From Bradyrhizobium sp. CCGUVB1N3 (GTDB lineage: Bacteria > Pseudomonadota > Alphaproteobacteria > Rhizobiales > Xanthobacteraceae): a stretch of DNA of 64,000 bases. The notes under the pieces were generated by a model, which was not told the DNA's origin, did not search any database, and was given only the letters and a program-made list of their open reading frames with translations. Of the stretch, positions 40,852-49,779 are shown one piece after another. The DNA lies in the NCBI RefSeq assembly GCF_024199925.1, contig NZ_JANADR010000001.1, positions 7,133,501-7,197,500 on the forward strand. Direction: 5' to 3'. Positions within the stretch are counted from its first letter, which is position 1, and the number at the start of each line of letters is the position of its first letter. The position numbers and the translations under genes are program-made.

Positions 40852-42035
40852 CCGACGCCGTCATCGTTTCCACCGCCCGCACGCCGATCGGCAAGGCCTA
40901 TCGCGGCGCGCTCAACAATACCGAGGGCGCGACGCTGCTCGGTCACGCCATCGGCGAGGCCGTCGCGCGCGCGAAGATCGATCCCAAGGAGGTCGAGGAC
41001 GTTGTGATGGGCGCCGCCCTCCAGCAGGGCTCGACCGGCGGCAACATCGCGCGCAAGGCGCTGCTGCGTGCCGGTCTGCCCGTCACCGTCGGCGGCACCA
41101 CGATCGACCGGCAATGCGCCTCGGGCCTGCAGGCGATCGCGCTGGCCGCGCGCTCGGTGATCTTCGACGGCGTCGAGATCGCGGTCGGCGGCGGTGGCGA
41201 GTCGATCTCGCTGGTGCAGAACGACAAGATGAACGGCTTCCACGCCCAGGATCCGGCGCTGCTCAAGATCAAGGGCGAGGTCTACATGCCCATGATCGAC
41301 ACCGCCGAAATCGTGGCCAAGCGCTACGGCATCTCGCGCGAGAAGCAGGATGAGTATTCGCTGGAGAGCCAGCGCCGCACCGCGGCGGCGCAGCAGGCCG
41401 GCAAGTTCAAGGATGAGCTCGCGCCGATCGCAACCAAGATGGCCGTGGCCGACAAGGCGACCGGCGAAATCTCCTTCAAGGACGTGACGCTGTCGCAGGA
41501 CGAGGGTCCGCGCCCCGAGACGACCGCCGAGGGCCTCGCAGGCTTGAAGGCCGTGCGCGGCGAAGGCTTTAGCGTCACCGCCGGCAATGCCAGCCAGCTC
41601 TCGGACGGCGCCAGCGCCTCCGTGATCATGAGCGACAAGGAAGCGGGCAAGCGCGGCCTGCAGCCGCTCGGCATCTTCCGCGGCTTCGTCTCGGCCGGCT
41701 GCGAGCCCGACGAGATGGGCATCGGCCCGGTCTTCGCCGTGCCGCGCCTGCTCAAGCGCCATGGCCTCAAGGTCGACGACATCGGCCTCTGGGAATTGAA
41801 CGAGGCGTTTGCCGTGCAGGTGCTCTATTGCCGCGACAAGCTCGGCATCGACCCCGACAAGATCAACGTCAATGGTGGCGCGATCTCGGTCGGACATCCC
41901 TATGGCATGTCGGGCGCACGGCTGACCGGCCACGCCTTGATCGAAGGCCGCCGCCGCAAGGCCAAGTACGCGGTCGTCACCATGTGCGTCGGCGGCGGCA
42001 TGGGCGCGGCCGGGTTGTTCGAGGTGTTGCAGTAG
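40848..42035 (+). CDS. pimB: acetyl-CoA C-acyltransferase (PimB type thiolase)
   Basis: A 395-residue thiolase. The acylated cysteine is C90 in DRQCASGLQ, and the second catalytic pair is in [14 protein letters not shown] (histidine) and [11 protein letters not shown] (cysteine). The start is GTG overlapping the pimA stop, with AGGAG 7 bp upstream. Third gene of the pim operon; it removes acetyl-CoA from the shortened dicarboxyl-CoA. Confidence 0.94.
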   Translation: MTDAVIVSTARTPIGKAYRGALNNTEGATLLGHAIGEAVARAKIDPKEVEDVVMGAALQQGSTGGNIARKALLRAGLPVTVGGTTIDRQCASGLQAIALAARSVIFDGVEIAVGGGGESISLVQNDKMNGFHAQDPALLKIKGEVYMPMIDTAEIVAKRYGISREKQDEYSLESQRRTAAAQQAGKFKDELAPIATKMAVADKATGEISFKDVTLSQDEGPRPETTAEGLAGLKAVRGEGFSVTAGNASQLSDGASASVIMSDKEAGKRGLQPLGIFRGFVSAGCEPDEMGIGPVFAVPRLLKRHGLKVDDIGLWELNEAFAVQVLYCRDKLGIDPDKINVNGGAISVGHPYGMSGARLTGHALIEGRRRKAKYAVVTMCVGGGMGAAGLFEVLQ

Positions 42036-42037
42036 TC

Positions 42038-42165
42038 GTCGTCCCGGCACAGGCCGGGACCCATACTCCGCAGCAGGAGTGTGGCGCACAAATGGTAATG
42101 GCCTTCGTAACAACGGCGGCCGTTGGTTATGGGTCCCGGCCTTCGCCGGGACGACGAGGGCAGGA
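42038..42165. repeat. palindromic repeat, CGTCCCGGC/GCCGGGACG family
   Basis: GTCGTCCCGGCACAGGCCGG at the left is mirrored by TCCCGGCCTTCGCCGGGACG at the right, separated by about 60 bp. It is the same dispersed family as 3034-3200 and 10526-10646, here inside the pim operon. Confidence 0.75.
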
Positions 42166-42172
42166 GGATCCG

Positions 42173-43363
42173 ATGGATCTCGCATTCACGAATGAAGAGC
42201 AGGCGTTTCGCGAGGAAGTGCGACAGTTCTTCCGCGACAACGTGCCGCCGGACACGCGGCGCAAGCTGGTCGAGGGCCGCCACCTCTCGAAGGACGAGAT
42301 GGTGACGTGGTGGCGCATCCTCAACAAGAAGGGCTGGGGCGTCAGCCACTGGCCGACGCAGTATGGCGGCACCGGCTGGACCAGCGTGCAGCACTACATC
42401 TTCAACGAGGAGCTGCAGTCCTATCCGGCGCCGCAGCCGCTTGCCTTCGGCGTCAGCATGGTCGGTCCGGTCATTTACACCTTCGGCAATGAAGAGCAGA
42501 AGAAGCAGTATCTGCCGCGCATTGCCAACGTCGACGACTGGTGGTGCCAGGGCTTCTCCGAGCCGGGCTCGGGCTCGGACCTCGCCTCGCTGAAGACCAA
42601 GGCCGAGCGCAAGGGCGACAAGTGGATCATCAACGGCCAGAAGACCTGGACCACGCTGGCGCAGCACGCCGACATGATCTTCTGCCTCTGCCGCACCGAT
42701 GCGAATGCGAAGAAGCAGATGGGCATCTCCTTCATCGTGTTCAGCATGAAGTCGAAGGGCGTCACGGTGCGTCCGATCCAGACCATCGACGGCGGCGTTG
42801 AGGTCAACGAAGTCTTCTTCGACGACGTCGAGGTGCCCTACGAGAATCTGATCGGCGAAGAGAACAAGGGCTGGGACTACGCAAAATTCCTGCTCGGCAA
42901 CGAGCGCACCGGCATTGCGCGCGTTGGCGTCTCCAAGGAGCGCATCCGCCGCATCAAGGAGCTGGCGTCCAAGGTCGAGTCCGGCGGCAAGCCGATCATC
43001 CAGGATGCCGCCTTCCGCGAGAAGCTGGCGGCGTGCGAGATCGAGCTGAAGGCGCTGGAGCTCACGCAGCTCCGCGTCGTCGCCGATGAGGGCAAGCACG
43101 GCAAGGGCAAGCCCAATCCGGCGTCCTCGGTGCTCAAGATCAAGGGCTCCGAGATCCAGCAGACCACGACCGAGCTGCTTATGGAGGTCATCGGCCCGTT
43201 CGCCGCGCCCTACGACGTGCACGGCGACGACGGCTCGAACGAAGCCATGGATTGGACCGCCCAGATCGCGCCGAGCTACTTCAACAACCGCAAGGTCTCG
43301 ATCTACGGCGGCTCCAACGAGATCCAGCGCAACATCATCGCCAAGGCGGTGCTGGGGCTCTAG
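42173..43363 (+). CDS. pimC: acyl-CoA dehydrogenase, large subunit (PimC type)
   Basis: A 396-residue flavoprotein dehydrogenase. FAD and substrate segments: FSEPGSGSDLASLKT near residue 130, GQKTWTTLAQHADMIF near 155 and the C-terminal SIYGGSNEIQRNIIAKAVLGL. GGAGGATCCG precedes the ATG; the longer open frame is repeat DNA. It is paired with PimD and probably oxidises dicarboxyl-CoA to the enoyl-CoA. Confidence 0.93.
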   Translation: MDLAFTNEEQAFREEVRQFFRDNVPPDTRRKLVEGRHLSKDEMVTWWRILNKKGWGVSHWPTQYGGTGWTSVQHYIFNEELQSYPAPQPLAFGVSMVGPVIYTFGNEEQKKQYLPRIANVDDWWCQGFSEPGSGSDLASLKTKAERKGDKWIINGQKTWTTLAQHADMIFCLCRTDANAKKQMGISFIVFSMKSKGVTVRPIQTIDGGVEVNEVFFDDVEVPYENLIGEENKGWDYAKFLLGNERTGIARVGVSKERIRRIKELASKVESGGKPIIQDAAFREKLAACEIELKALELTQLRVVADEGKHGKGKPNPASSVLKIKGSEIQQTTTELLMEVIGPFAAPYDVHGDDGSNEAMDWTAQIAPSYFNNRKVSIYGGSNEIQRNIIAKAVLGL

Positions 43364-43369
43364 ACGACT

Positions 43370-43462
43370 GTCATTCCGGGGCGCGCGAAGCGCGAACCCG
43401 GAATCTCGCGCCACAACCTCTGGATTCCGGGTTCACGCGCTCGCGCGTGCCCCGGAATGACG
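43370..43462. repeat. palindromic repeat, CATTCCGGGGCGCGCGAAGC family
   Basis: CATTCCGGGGCGCGCGAAGC is mirrored by CGCTCGCGCGTGCCCCGGAA. TGGATTCCGGGTTC lies in the inner right arm. A related unit lies at 50998-51104. Confidence 0.75.
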
Positions 43463-43494
43463 AAGCAAATTCCGGGTACGAGGAAGCAAAGAAG

Positions 43495-44637
43495 ATGGAT
43501 TTTGATTTGACCGAGGAGCAACGGCTTCTCAAGGACAGCGTCGACGGCCTCTTGACCGATTCTTACGATTTCGAGAGCCGCAAGAAATACATGGCCGAGA
43601 AGGGCGGCTGGAGCAAAGCCGTCTGGGGCAAGCTCGCCGAGCAGGGCCTGCTCGGTCTGCCCTTCGCGGAAGCCGATGGCGGCTTCGGTGGCGGCGGCGT
43701 CGAGACCATGATCGTGATGGAAGCGCTCGGCAAGGCGCTCGTGCTCGAGCCGTATCTCGCAACCGTCGTGATCGGCGGCGGCTTCCTGCGCCATGGCGGC
43801 TCGGATGCGCAGAAGGCCGCGCACCTGCCCGGCATCATCGACGGCAGCCAGACGCTCGCGTTTGCGCAGCTCGAGAAGAACTCGCGCTACGACCTCTTCG
43901 ACGTTGCCACGTCGGCGAAGAAGAAGGGCAGCGGCTGGGTCATCGACGGCGAAAAATTCGTCGTGCTGAACGGCGAGAATGCCGACACGCTTGTCGTCAC
44001 CGCCCGCACCAAGGGCGACCGCCGCGACACAAGCGGCATCGGCGTGTTTCTCGTGCCGGCGAACGCCAAGGGCGTTGCCAAGAAGTCGTATCCGACGCAG
44101 GACGGCCTGCACGCTGCCGACATCACCTTGACCGGTGTCGAGGTCGGCGCGGATGCGGCAATCGGTGACCCCGAGGATTCGCTCGCGCTGATCGAGCGCG
44201 TCGTCGATGAGGCCCGCGTCGCGCTCTGCGCCGAAGCGGTCGGCCTGATGGATGAGTCGCTCAAGACCACCGTCGAGTACATCAAGACGCGCAAGCAGTT
44301 CGGTGTCGCGATCGGCTCGTTCCAGTCGCTCCAGCATCGCGCCTCCGACATGTTCGTCGCCGCCGAGCAGGCCCGCTCGATGTCGATGTTCGCGACCATG
44401 GCTGGTGATTTCGAGGACGCCAAGGAGCGCTCCAACGCGGTCGCCGCCGCCAAGGTGCAGATCGGCAAGTCGCTGAAATTCGTCGGCCAGCAGTCGATCC
44501 AGCTCCACGGCGGCATCGGCATGACCATGGAGGCGAAGATCGGCCACTACTTCAAGCGCCTGACCATGATCGAGAACACTTTTGGCGACACGGAATACCA
44601 TCAGCGCCGCGTCGCGGACGCGGGCGGGTTGATCTAG
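43495..44637 (+). CDS. pimD: acyl-CoA dehydrogenase, small subunit (PimD type)
   Basis: A 380-residue acyl-CoA dehydrogenase, partner of PimC. It starts MDFDLTEEQRLLKDSVDGLL. Conserved segments are EKFVVLNGENADTLVVTAR, EYIKTRKQFGVAIGSFQSLQHRASDM and QLHGGIGMTMEAKIGHYFKRL. The start follows AAGAAG and the repeat. Last gene of the operon here: the pimE enoyl-CoA hydratase found next in Rhodopseudomonas is not present. Confidence 0.92.
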   Translation: MDFDLTEEQRLLKDSVDGLLTDSYDFESRKKYMAEKGGWSKAVWGKLAEQGLLGLPFAEADGGFGGGGVETMIVMEALGKALVLEPYLATVVIGGGFLRHGGSDAQKAAHLPGIIDGSQTLAFAQLEKNSRYDLFDVATSAKKKGSGWVIDGEKFVVLNGENADTLVVTARTKGDRRDTSGIGVFLVPANAKGVAKKSYPTQDGLHAADITLTGVEVGADAAIGDPEDSLALIERVVDEARVALCAEAVGLMDESLKTTVEYIKTRKQFGVAIGSFQSLQHRASDMFVAAEQARSMSMFATMAGDFEDAKERSNAVAAAKVQIGKSLKFVGQQSIQLHGGIGMTMEAKIGHYFKRLTMIENTFGDTEYHQRRVADAGGLI

Positions 44638-44643
44638 TCACAC

Positions 44644-44758
44644 GATGACTGTCATGCCCCGGCTTGACCGGGGCATCCAGTACCCCGCAGCGGCAGTTCA
44701 TTCACGCAACTTCTGCCTCCGAGTACTGGATCGCCCGGTCGAGCCGGGCGATGACGAC
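44644..44758. repeat. palindromic repeat, ATGCCCCGGCTTGACCGGGG family
   Basis: GATGACTGTCATGCCCCGGC..GGGGCATCCAGTA at the left and TACTGGATCGCCCGG..CCGGGCGATGACGAC at the right form a nested palindrome directly after pimD. It may end the operon. Confidence 0.7.
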
Positions 44759-44779
44759 TGAGTGAGAGGAATCCGCGAG

Positions 44780-44849
44780 GCACCGCCGCGGTGGTGATGC
44801 CGCCGTTGATCACGATGGTCTGGCCGGTCGTGAAACTCGAAGCGTCTGG
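44780..44849 (-). pseudogene. remnant of an SDR C-terminus
   Basis: On the minus strand the codons after an in-frame TGA read PDASSFTTGQTIVINGGITT, matching the last helix and cofactor-side loop of SDR enzymes (SxxxTGQxxxxxGG). Nothing of the rest of the gene is found. It shows that a former SDR gene was lost here when repeats accumulated. Confidence 0.6.
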
Positions 44850-44891
44850 TCAGCCGTACGACTTGCAATTGTATCGATGTCGCGCTTCACT

Positions 44892-44974
44892 CCACCCTCC
44901 CCTGGAGGGGGCCGAGACGAGCGTAGCTCGCTCGTGGGTCGCTCGCGCGAAGCGCGAGCGGGGTGGGGTGAAGC
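44892..44974. repeat. left inverted-repeat flank of the DUF559 gene
   Basis: CCCTCCCCTGGAGGGGGCCG followed by AGACGAGCGTAGCTCGCTCG and a GCGCGAAGCGCGAGCGGGGT segment. The same series appears in inverted orientation at 45486-45580. Confidence 0.8.
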
Positions 44975-45376
44975 CGCAAAGATGGCTCAACATCGATTCG
45001 ACGCGCTGCCGCGAAGAGACTGAGAGCGAATACCACGCCGCACGAACGGATCCTGTGGCGTGCTCTCAAGGAGCTCCCGATCGAAGGGTCGCACTTCCGC
45101 CGACAAGCGCCGATCGGTCCCTACATCGTCGACTTCTTCTGTCCAGCCAAGCGTCTCATCATCGAGCTCGATGGCGGACATCACAACGAAGACGATACGG
45201 CGAGCTGTGATCGCGAACGCCAACTCTGGCTTGAGAACGAAGGATATCGTGTCATCCGGTTCTGGAATTCGAAGATAACGGCCGATCTGACTGCGGTGGT
45301 CGAGCGCATCTATGTCGAGCTTTATGGGTCGCGCGATGCAGAAGCGATCAAATTGAAGCATGGCCGCCGGAAGTAG
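44972..45376 (+). CDS. DUF559 (Vsr-like endonuclease fold) protein without a normal start
   Basis: The open frame encodes up to 134 residues with a clear DUF559 domain: KRLRANTTPHERILWRALK, FRRQAPIGPYIVDFFCP, RLIIELDGGHH, RERQLWLENEGYRVIRFWN. Acidic residues in VDFF and ELDGGHH fit a PD-(D/E)XK nuclease site. No ATG, GTG or TTG occurs between the upstream in-frame stop (44969) and the domain. An ATG at 44982 in another frame opens only 13 codons before TGA, so a one-base frameshift near 45000-45020 or a CTG/ATT start is needed. It may be a recent pseudogene. The gene is enclosed by an inverted pair of repeats. Confidence 0.7.
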   Translation, partial: SRKDGSTSIRRAAAKRLRANTTPHERILWRALKELPIEGSHFRRQAPIGPYIVDFFCPAKRLIIELDGGHHNEDDTASCDRERQLWLENEGYRVIRFWNSKITADLTAVVERIYVELYGSRDAEAIKLKHGRRK

Positions 45377-45394
45377 CCTTCGGCTCGGATTCTT

Positions 45395-45450
45395 TCCCTC
45401 CCCAGGAGGGGGAGGGTCGATCGCGCGAAGCGCGAGCGGGGTGGGGTGAT
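45395..45450. repeat. short direct copy of the DUF559-flank repeat
   Basis: CCCTCCCCAGGAGGGGGAGGG followed by CGCGCGAAGCGCGAGCGGGG is a shortened copy, in the same orientation as 44892-44974, lying 18 bp after the DUF559 stop. Confidence 0.7.
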
Positions 45451-45485
45451 CTCTCCGTTTGGGCACTGTTCGATGCGGAGAGACT

Positions 45486-45580
45486 GTCACCCCAACCCGC
45501 TGCGCATTGCGCTTCGCTCCATGCGAAGCGACCCACGAGCGAGCTACGCTCGTCTCGGACCCCTCCAGGGGAGGGTAGGG
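45486..45580. repeat. right inverted-repeat flank of the DUF559 gene
   Basis: Read on the minus strand it runs CCCTCCCCTGGAGGGGTCCG, then AGACGAGCGTAGCTCGCTCG, then GTGGGTCGCTTCGC and GGGTTGGGGTGAC. This parallels 44892-44974 with few changes. Confidence 0.8.
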
Positions 45581-45671
45581 CAGAGCCAGCTTGACCTTCC
45601 CGCCCCAATCCGCTCCCTTAGCCGCGACACAAGAACCCTCCCGGGACACGGGAAAGCCCAAGGTAGCCTCC

Positions 45672-47174
45672 ATGTCTTTCGTCCTCGCCATCGATCAGGG
45701 CACCACCTCCTCGCGCGCCATCGTGTTTCGCAGCGACATTTCCATCGCGGCCAAGGCACAGCAGGAGTTTCCGCAGCATTTCCCGGCCTCGGGCTGGGTC
45801 GAGCATGAGCCGGAGGACATCTGGACTTCGACCGTGATGGTCTGTCGCGACGCGCTCCAGAGCGCCGGCGTCACGGCCAAGGACGTTGCCGCGATCGGCA
45901 TCACCAACCAGCGCGAGACCACCGTGGTGTGGGATCGCGCCACCGGCCAGGCCGTGCACCGCGCCATCGTCTGGCAGGACCGCCGCACCGCCGATATCTG
46001 CTCGAAGCTGAAGGCCGAAGGCCACGAGCCCCGAATCTCGCAAAAGACCGGCCTGATCATCGACCCCTATTTCTCCGGCACCAAGGTCGCCTGGATCCTC
46101 GACAACGTCCCCGGCGCCCGTGCGCGGGCCGCACGCGGCGAACTGATGTTCGGCACGGTCGATTGCTACCTGCTCTGGCGCCTGACCGGCGGCAAGGTGC
46201 ACGCGACGGATGCCACCAACGCCTCTCGCACGCTGCTGTTCAACATCCACACCGGCCAATGGGACGATGAGCTGCTCGAGCTCATCGGCGTGCCACGCTC
46301 GATGCTCCCCGAAGTCAAGGATTCCTCCGCCCGCTTCGGCGAAACCACTCCCGACCTGTTCGGCGGCGCTATACCGATCTGCGGCATCGCCGGCGACCAG
46401 CAGGCTGCGACCATCGGCCAGGCCTGCTTCCGTCCGGGCATGATGAAGTCGACCTACGGCACCGGCTGCTTTGCCTTGCTCAACACCGGCACCACGCCGG
46501 TGGCCTCGAAGAACAAGCTGCTGACCACCATCGCCTATCAGCTCGGCGGAAAACGCACCTACGCCCTCGAAGGCTCGATCTTCGTTGCCGGCAGCGCGGT
46601 GCAATGGTTGCGCGACGGTCTCGGCATCATCAAGCACGCGGCCGAGACCGGGCCGCTTGCGGACCAGTCCGATTCCATGCAGAGCGTCTATCTCGTGCCG
46701 GCCTTCGTCGGCATGGGCGCGCCATACTGGAATCCGCGCGTGCGCGGCGCGCTGTTCGGCCTGACCCGCAACACCGGCCCGGCCGAGCTCGCCCATGCCG
46801 CGCTGGAGAGCGTCTGCTACCAGACCTTCGACCTCTGGGCCGCGATGCGCGCGGACTGGCCGAGCTCGGAGACGGCGAGCGTGGTGCTGCGTGTCGACGG
46901 CGGCATGACCGCCTCCGACTGGACCATGCAGCGCCTCGCCGACCTCCTCGATGCGCCGGTCGATCGCCCGGTGATCCAGGAGACCACGGCGCTGGGCGCA
47001 GCCTATCTCGCCGGCCTCAACGCCGGCGTCTATCCCGAGCCGACGCAATTCGCCGACAACTGGCGCCTCGAGCACCGCTTCAAGCCGAACATGAGCCAGG
47101 CGACGCGCGAGCGGAAGCTTGCCGGCTGGGCGCGCGCGGTGAAGGGCGTGCTGGCGAGCGACGAGGGGGAGTGA
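45672..47174 (+). CDS. glpK: glycerol kinase
   Basis: A 500-residue FGGY-family kinase that phosphorylates glycerol to glycerol 3-phosphate with ATP. It starts [19 protein letters not shown] (phosphate-1 loop). Family motifs include [71 protein letters not shown] and [18 protein letters not shown] precedes the ATG; the frame before it is repeat DNA. No glpD or glpF gene is next to it. Confidence 0.96.
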   Translation: MSFVLAIDQGTTSSRAIVFRSDISIAAKAQQEFPQHFPASGWVEHEPEDIWTSTVMVCRDALQSAGVTAKDVAAIGITNQRETTVVWDRATGQAVHRAIVWQDRRTADICSKLKAEGHEPRISQKTGLIIDPYFSGTKVAWILDNVPGARARAARGELMFGTVDCYLLWRLTGGKVHATDATNASRTLLFNIHTGQWDDELLELIGVPRSMLPEVKDSSARFGETTPDLFGGAIPICGIAGDQQAATIGQACFRPGMMKSTYGTGCFALLNTGTTPVASKNKLLTTIAYQLGGKRTYALEGSIFVAGSAVQWLRDGLGIIKHAAETGPLADQSDSMQSVYLVPAFVGMGAPYWNPRVRGALFGLTRNTGPAELAHAALESVCYQTFDLWAAMRADWPSSETASVVLRVDGGMTASDWTMQRLADLLDAPVDRPVIQETTALGAAYLAGLNAGVYPEPTQFADNWRLEHRFKPNMSQATRERKLAGWARAVKGVLASDEGE

Positions 47175-47181
47175 GCGGCGA

Positions 47182-47775
47182 ATGCTCCTCCCCGACGGCT
47201 ATTCCGACGTGCCCAACGGGAAGATCGCCGCGGTCGTCACGCATCTGGAGATGACTGCGCGGCCGCCGCTGCGTGACGATCCGGCCGGCGCCTGGACGTT
47301 GCGCCGGGTCGAGCAACCCGGTCTCGACTGGTTTCGTGCACTCTATGCGCGGGTCGGCGAGGACTGGCTGTGGTTCTCGCGCCTGCGCATGCCGGATGCG
47401 GAGCTCGCGGCGATCGTGCAGTCGCCGCGCGTCGAGATTTATGCGCTCGTCAATGACGGCCGCGATGAAGGCCTGCTCGAGCTCGATTTTCGCGCAGCGG
47501 GTCAATGCGAGATCGTGTTCTTCGGCGTCACCGCAAAACTCATCGGCACCGGCGCAGGCCGCTGGCTGATGAACCGCGCGCTCGAGCACGCCTGGTCACA
47601 GCCTGTGAGGCGCGTCTGGGTGCACACCTGCACCTTCGATCACCCCTCAGCGCTCGCCTTCTACCAGCGCTCCGGCTTTCGCGCTTTTCGCCGCCAGATC
47701 GAAATCGCCGACGATCCACGCCTCGACGGCACGGTGTCGCGAGCGGCGGCGAGGCATGTGCCGATCATCGAGTGA
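47182..47775 (+). CDS. GNAT-family N-acetyltransferase
   Basis: A 197-residue acetyltransferase. The acetyl-CoA pyrophosphate loop lies in LIGTGAGRWLMNRALEHAW near residues 118-136, and the later strand and helix VHTCTFDHPSALAFYQRSGFRAFRR near 150-175 are typical GNAT motif B. It begins 7 bp after the glpK stop behind a GAGGGGGAG site, so the two are likely cotranscribed. The substrate is unknown. Confidence 0.88.
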   Translation: MLLPDGYSDVPNGKIAAVVTHLEMTARPPLRDDPAGAWTLRRVEQPGLDWFRALYARVGEDWLWFSRLRMPDAELAAIVQSPRVEIYALVNDGRDEGLLELDFRAAGQCEIVFFGVTAKLIGTGAGRWLMNRALEHAWSQPVRRVWVHTCTFDHPSALAFYQRSGFRAFRRQIEIADDPRLDGTVSRAAARHVPIIE

Positions 47776-47900
47776 TCACGTCAGGATCCATGCTTGTTGC
47801 ATCCGGTGCAATGCTCCCTTTCCAAGATTTGCCTTGTCAGCCGCGCGCATTGGCGATGAACTGGCCGGCCCTGCCGGGTCACTGAGAAAGAGCGCAAACC

Positions 47901-48530
47901 ATGTTCCTGATCGGCCAATATGATTCCCCGTTCGTCCGCCGTGTCGCGATTGCGCTGAAGCTTTATGGCATTGCCTTCGAGCACAGGCCGTGGTCGACCT
48001 TCGGCGATGCCGACAAGATCGCGCCGTATAATCCTTTGCGCCGCGTGCCGACGCTGGTGCTCGACGATAGCGAGGGACTGATCGAGAGCACGATCATCCT
48101 CGATTACCTCGATGATCTCGTTGGGCCAGAGAAAGCGATGCTGCCGCGCAGCGGCGTCGAGCGGCGGCGGCATTTGCGCATCTGCGCACTGGCGGGCGGT
48201 CTCGGTGACAAGGCGGTCAGCCTGCTCTACGAGCGGGTGTTGCGGAAAGAACAGCTCGCGCTGTGGGTCGAACGCTGCCAGGCACAGATCGCAGACGTGT
48301 TGAAGGTGCTGGAAGCCGAGCGCGCGAAGATCACGACGCCGTATTGGCTCGGGACGCGCATCGGTCACGCCGACGTCGCGCTCGCCTGCGTCGTCCGCTT
48401 CACCCGCGAAGCCCATCCGCAGCTGTTCGATCCTTCGCGCTATCCGGCACTCACGGCGCATTCCGAGCGCTGCGAGGCGCTGGCGCCGTTCAAGGAGATC
48501 GTGCAGCCGCTGGCACCGCCGAAGGGGTAA
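47901..48530 (+). CDS. glutathione S-transferase family protein
   Basis: A 209-residue GST. The thioredoxin-like N-terminal domain (1-78) has SPFVRRVAIALKLYGIAFEH, the cis-proline segment RRVPTLVLDD and the glutathione-binding LIESTIILDYLDD. An all-helical C-terminal domain follows. Parts of a second, broken copy of this gene lie at 49675-49765 and 50951-50989. The substrate is unknown. Confidence 0.9.
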   Translation: MFLIGQYDSPFVRRVAIALKLYGIAFEHRPWSTFGDADKIAPYNPLRRVPTLVLDDSEGLIESTIILDYLDDLVGPEKAMLPRSGVERRRHLRICALAGGLGDKAVSLLYERVLRKEQLALWVERCQAQIADVLKVLEAERAKITTPYWLGTRIGHADVALACVVRFTREAHPQLFDPSRYPALTAHSERCEALAPFKEIVQPLAPPKG

Positions 48531-48544
48531 GCGAGCGGAGGTTC

Positions 48545-48660
48545 GTAGGGTGGGTTAGCCCTGCGGCTGCGCGAAGCGCAGTCCGCTCGGCGTAACCCAC
48601 CACTTCTCTCAATGCGCGGAAAGCAAAGGGGTGGGTTACGCTGACGCTAACCCACCCTAC
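48545..48660. repeat. palindromic repeat, GTAGGGTGGGTTA family
   Basis: GTAGGGTGGGTTAGC at the left is mirrored by GCTAACCCACCCTAC at the right; CCCACCACTTCT is central, as in 9894-9985. It lies between the convergent GST and PEBP genes. Confidence 0.8.
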
Positions 48661-48686
48661 GCGCCTGGCGAACCCTCCGCGTCCCG

Positions 48687-49253
48687 TCACCGGCCGTAGA
48701 GACCGGTCAGGGTAGCCTTTCCGAGCGTATGGAAGTGCAGATCGAAACCGACCAGTGCCGCGGATGCTGAATGGTCCTTGGCGTTCGGAAGCTTATCGAC
48801 GTCAACTGCGAATACGGTGATCTGATAGCGGTGCGGCTTGTCGCCAGGCGGCGGACATGGTCCGCCATAGCCGTCGCTGCCGAAGTCCGTACGGCTCTGG
48901 ATCGCCCCTTTCGGCATCAGCTTCTTCTTTGGATCGCCGGCCCCCTTGGGAAGCGCAGTGACGGATGGCGGAAGATTGAAGACGACCCAATGCCACCAGC
49001 CGCTGCCGGTTGGCGCATCAGGATCATGGATCGCCACGGCGAAGCTCTTGGTGCCCGCCGGAGCACCGCTCCAGCTCAAGGCCGGAGAGGTGTTGTTGCC
49101 GGTACAGCCAAAGCCTTTGAATACGTGTTCGCCGGCAATGGTGGCGCCTTCGCTGATGTCCGGACTGCTCAGCGTGAGGCTCTGCGCACCAGCTTCGCCC
49201 GCATGAAGCAGGAGCACACAAGCTGCTGCAAATGAGAATGCAAACCTTGTCAT
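48687..49253 (-). CDS. secreted YbhB/YbcL-family (PEBP-like) protein
   Basis: A 188-residue phosphatidylethanolamine-binding-protein-like domain behind a signal peptide (MTRFAFSFAAACVLLLHAGEAGA, then QSLTL). Family motifs: LSWSGAPAGTKSFAVAIHDPDAPTGSGWWHWVVFNLP, GGPCPPPGDKPHRYQITVFAV and the ligand-pocket histidines. AGAGGT precedes the ATG. The bacterial role of these proteins is not established. Confidence 0.9.
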   Translation of the reverse strand: MTRFAFSFAAACVLLLHAGEAGAQSLTLSSPDISEGATIAGEHVFKGFGCTGNNTSPALSWSGAPAGTKSFAVAIHDPDAPTGSGWWHWVVFNLPPSVTALPKGAGDPKKKLMPKGAIQSRTDFGSDGYGGPCPPPGDKPHRYQITVFAVDVDKLPNAKDHSASAALVGFDLHFHTLGKATLTGLYGR

Positions 49254-49473
49254 CGGAAGCACCTCTTCAACAATGAGCTCAGAGATCGGAAAGTAGCGCC
49301 CGAGGAACTTGGATTCAATCAGTCTGCGCCGTTGCTCTCGATGCTGCGGCGCAAATAGGCGGGCGGGTGCGCTCTTGCGCCCCGGAATGACGGGGCGGAG
49401 ATGCGATCCCGGTGACGAACGCTTCGGGAGTCCATCTTGCGCGGTTCGCAATGGTTACATAATGCCGGTGATT

Positions 49474-49556
49474 TGCCCGACGCGTCAAGTTATTTCGGGA
49501 AATGCGTAGTCGGTCGGCTCTGCAATTTTCTACTTTGCATGGGGTTGTTTTTCACT
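49474..49556. repeat. TTTGCCCGACG / ACTTTGCATGGGGTTG element, copy 1
   Basis: Contains TTTGCCCGACGCGTCAAG, then about 35 bp later CTACTTTGCATGGGGTTGTT followed by a T-rich tract. A second copy in the same orientation is at 51164-51250. The two enclose the split GST remnant and the DUF3592 gene. No coding frame is evident. Confidence 0.75.
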
Positions 49557-49674
49557 TTTTGGTCGGAGAGGCGTCGGCGCATCTCTAACCGTGCCCACCC
49601 TCCCGGCTGTCATGATGGTCGGAACACTGTTCATCCACACCGTCGTCCTGGCGAAAGCCAGGACCGCCGCGCGA

Positions 49675-49765
49675 GCGGTCAGCCTGCTCTACGAGCGCGT
49701 GCTGCGGAAGGAGCAGCTTGTGCTGTGGGTCGAACGTTGCGAGGCGCAGATCGCGGACGTCTTGA
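49675..49765 (+). pseudogene. GST remnant, central fragment
   Basis: Reads AVSLLYERVLRKEQLVLWVERCEAQIADVL, nearly identical to residues of the intact GST encoded around 48213-48303. It has no start or N-terminal domain, and the likeness stops abruptly at 49765. Its matching C-terminal end is at 50951-50989 beyond the DUF3592 gene. Confidence 0.85.
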
Positions 49766-49779
49766 GCCGTCAAGCGCCG

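Noticed and set aside
44982..45023. ATG-led 13-codon frame as the start of the DUF559 protein
   Set aside because: It stops before the domain and is in a different frame; it could only serve after a frameshift, which the sequence does not show directly.
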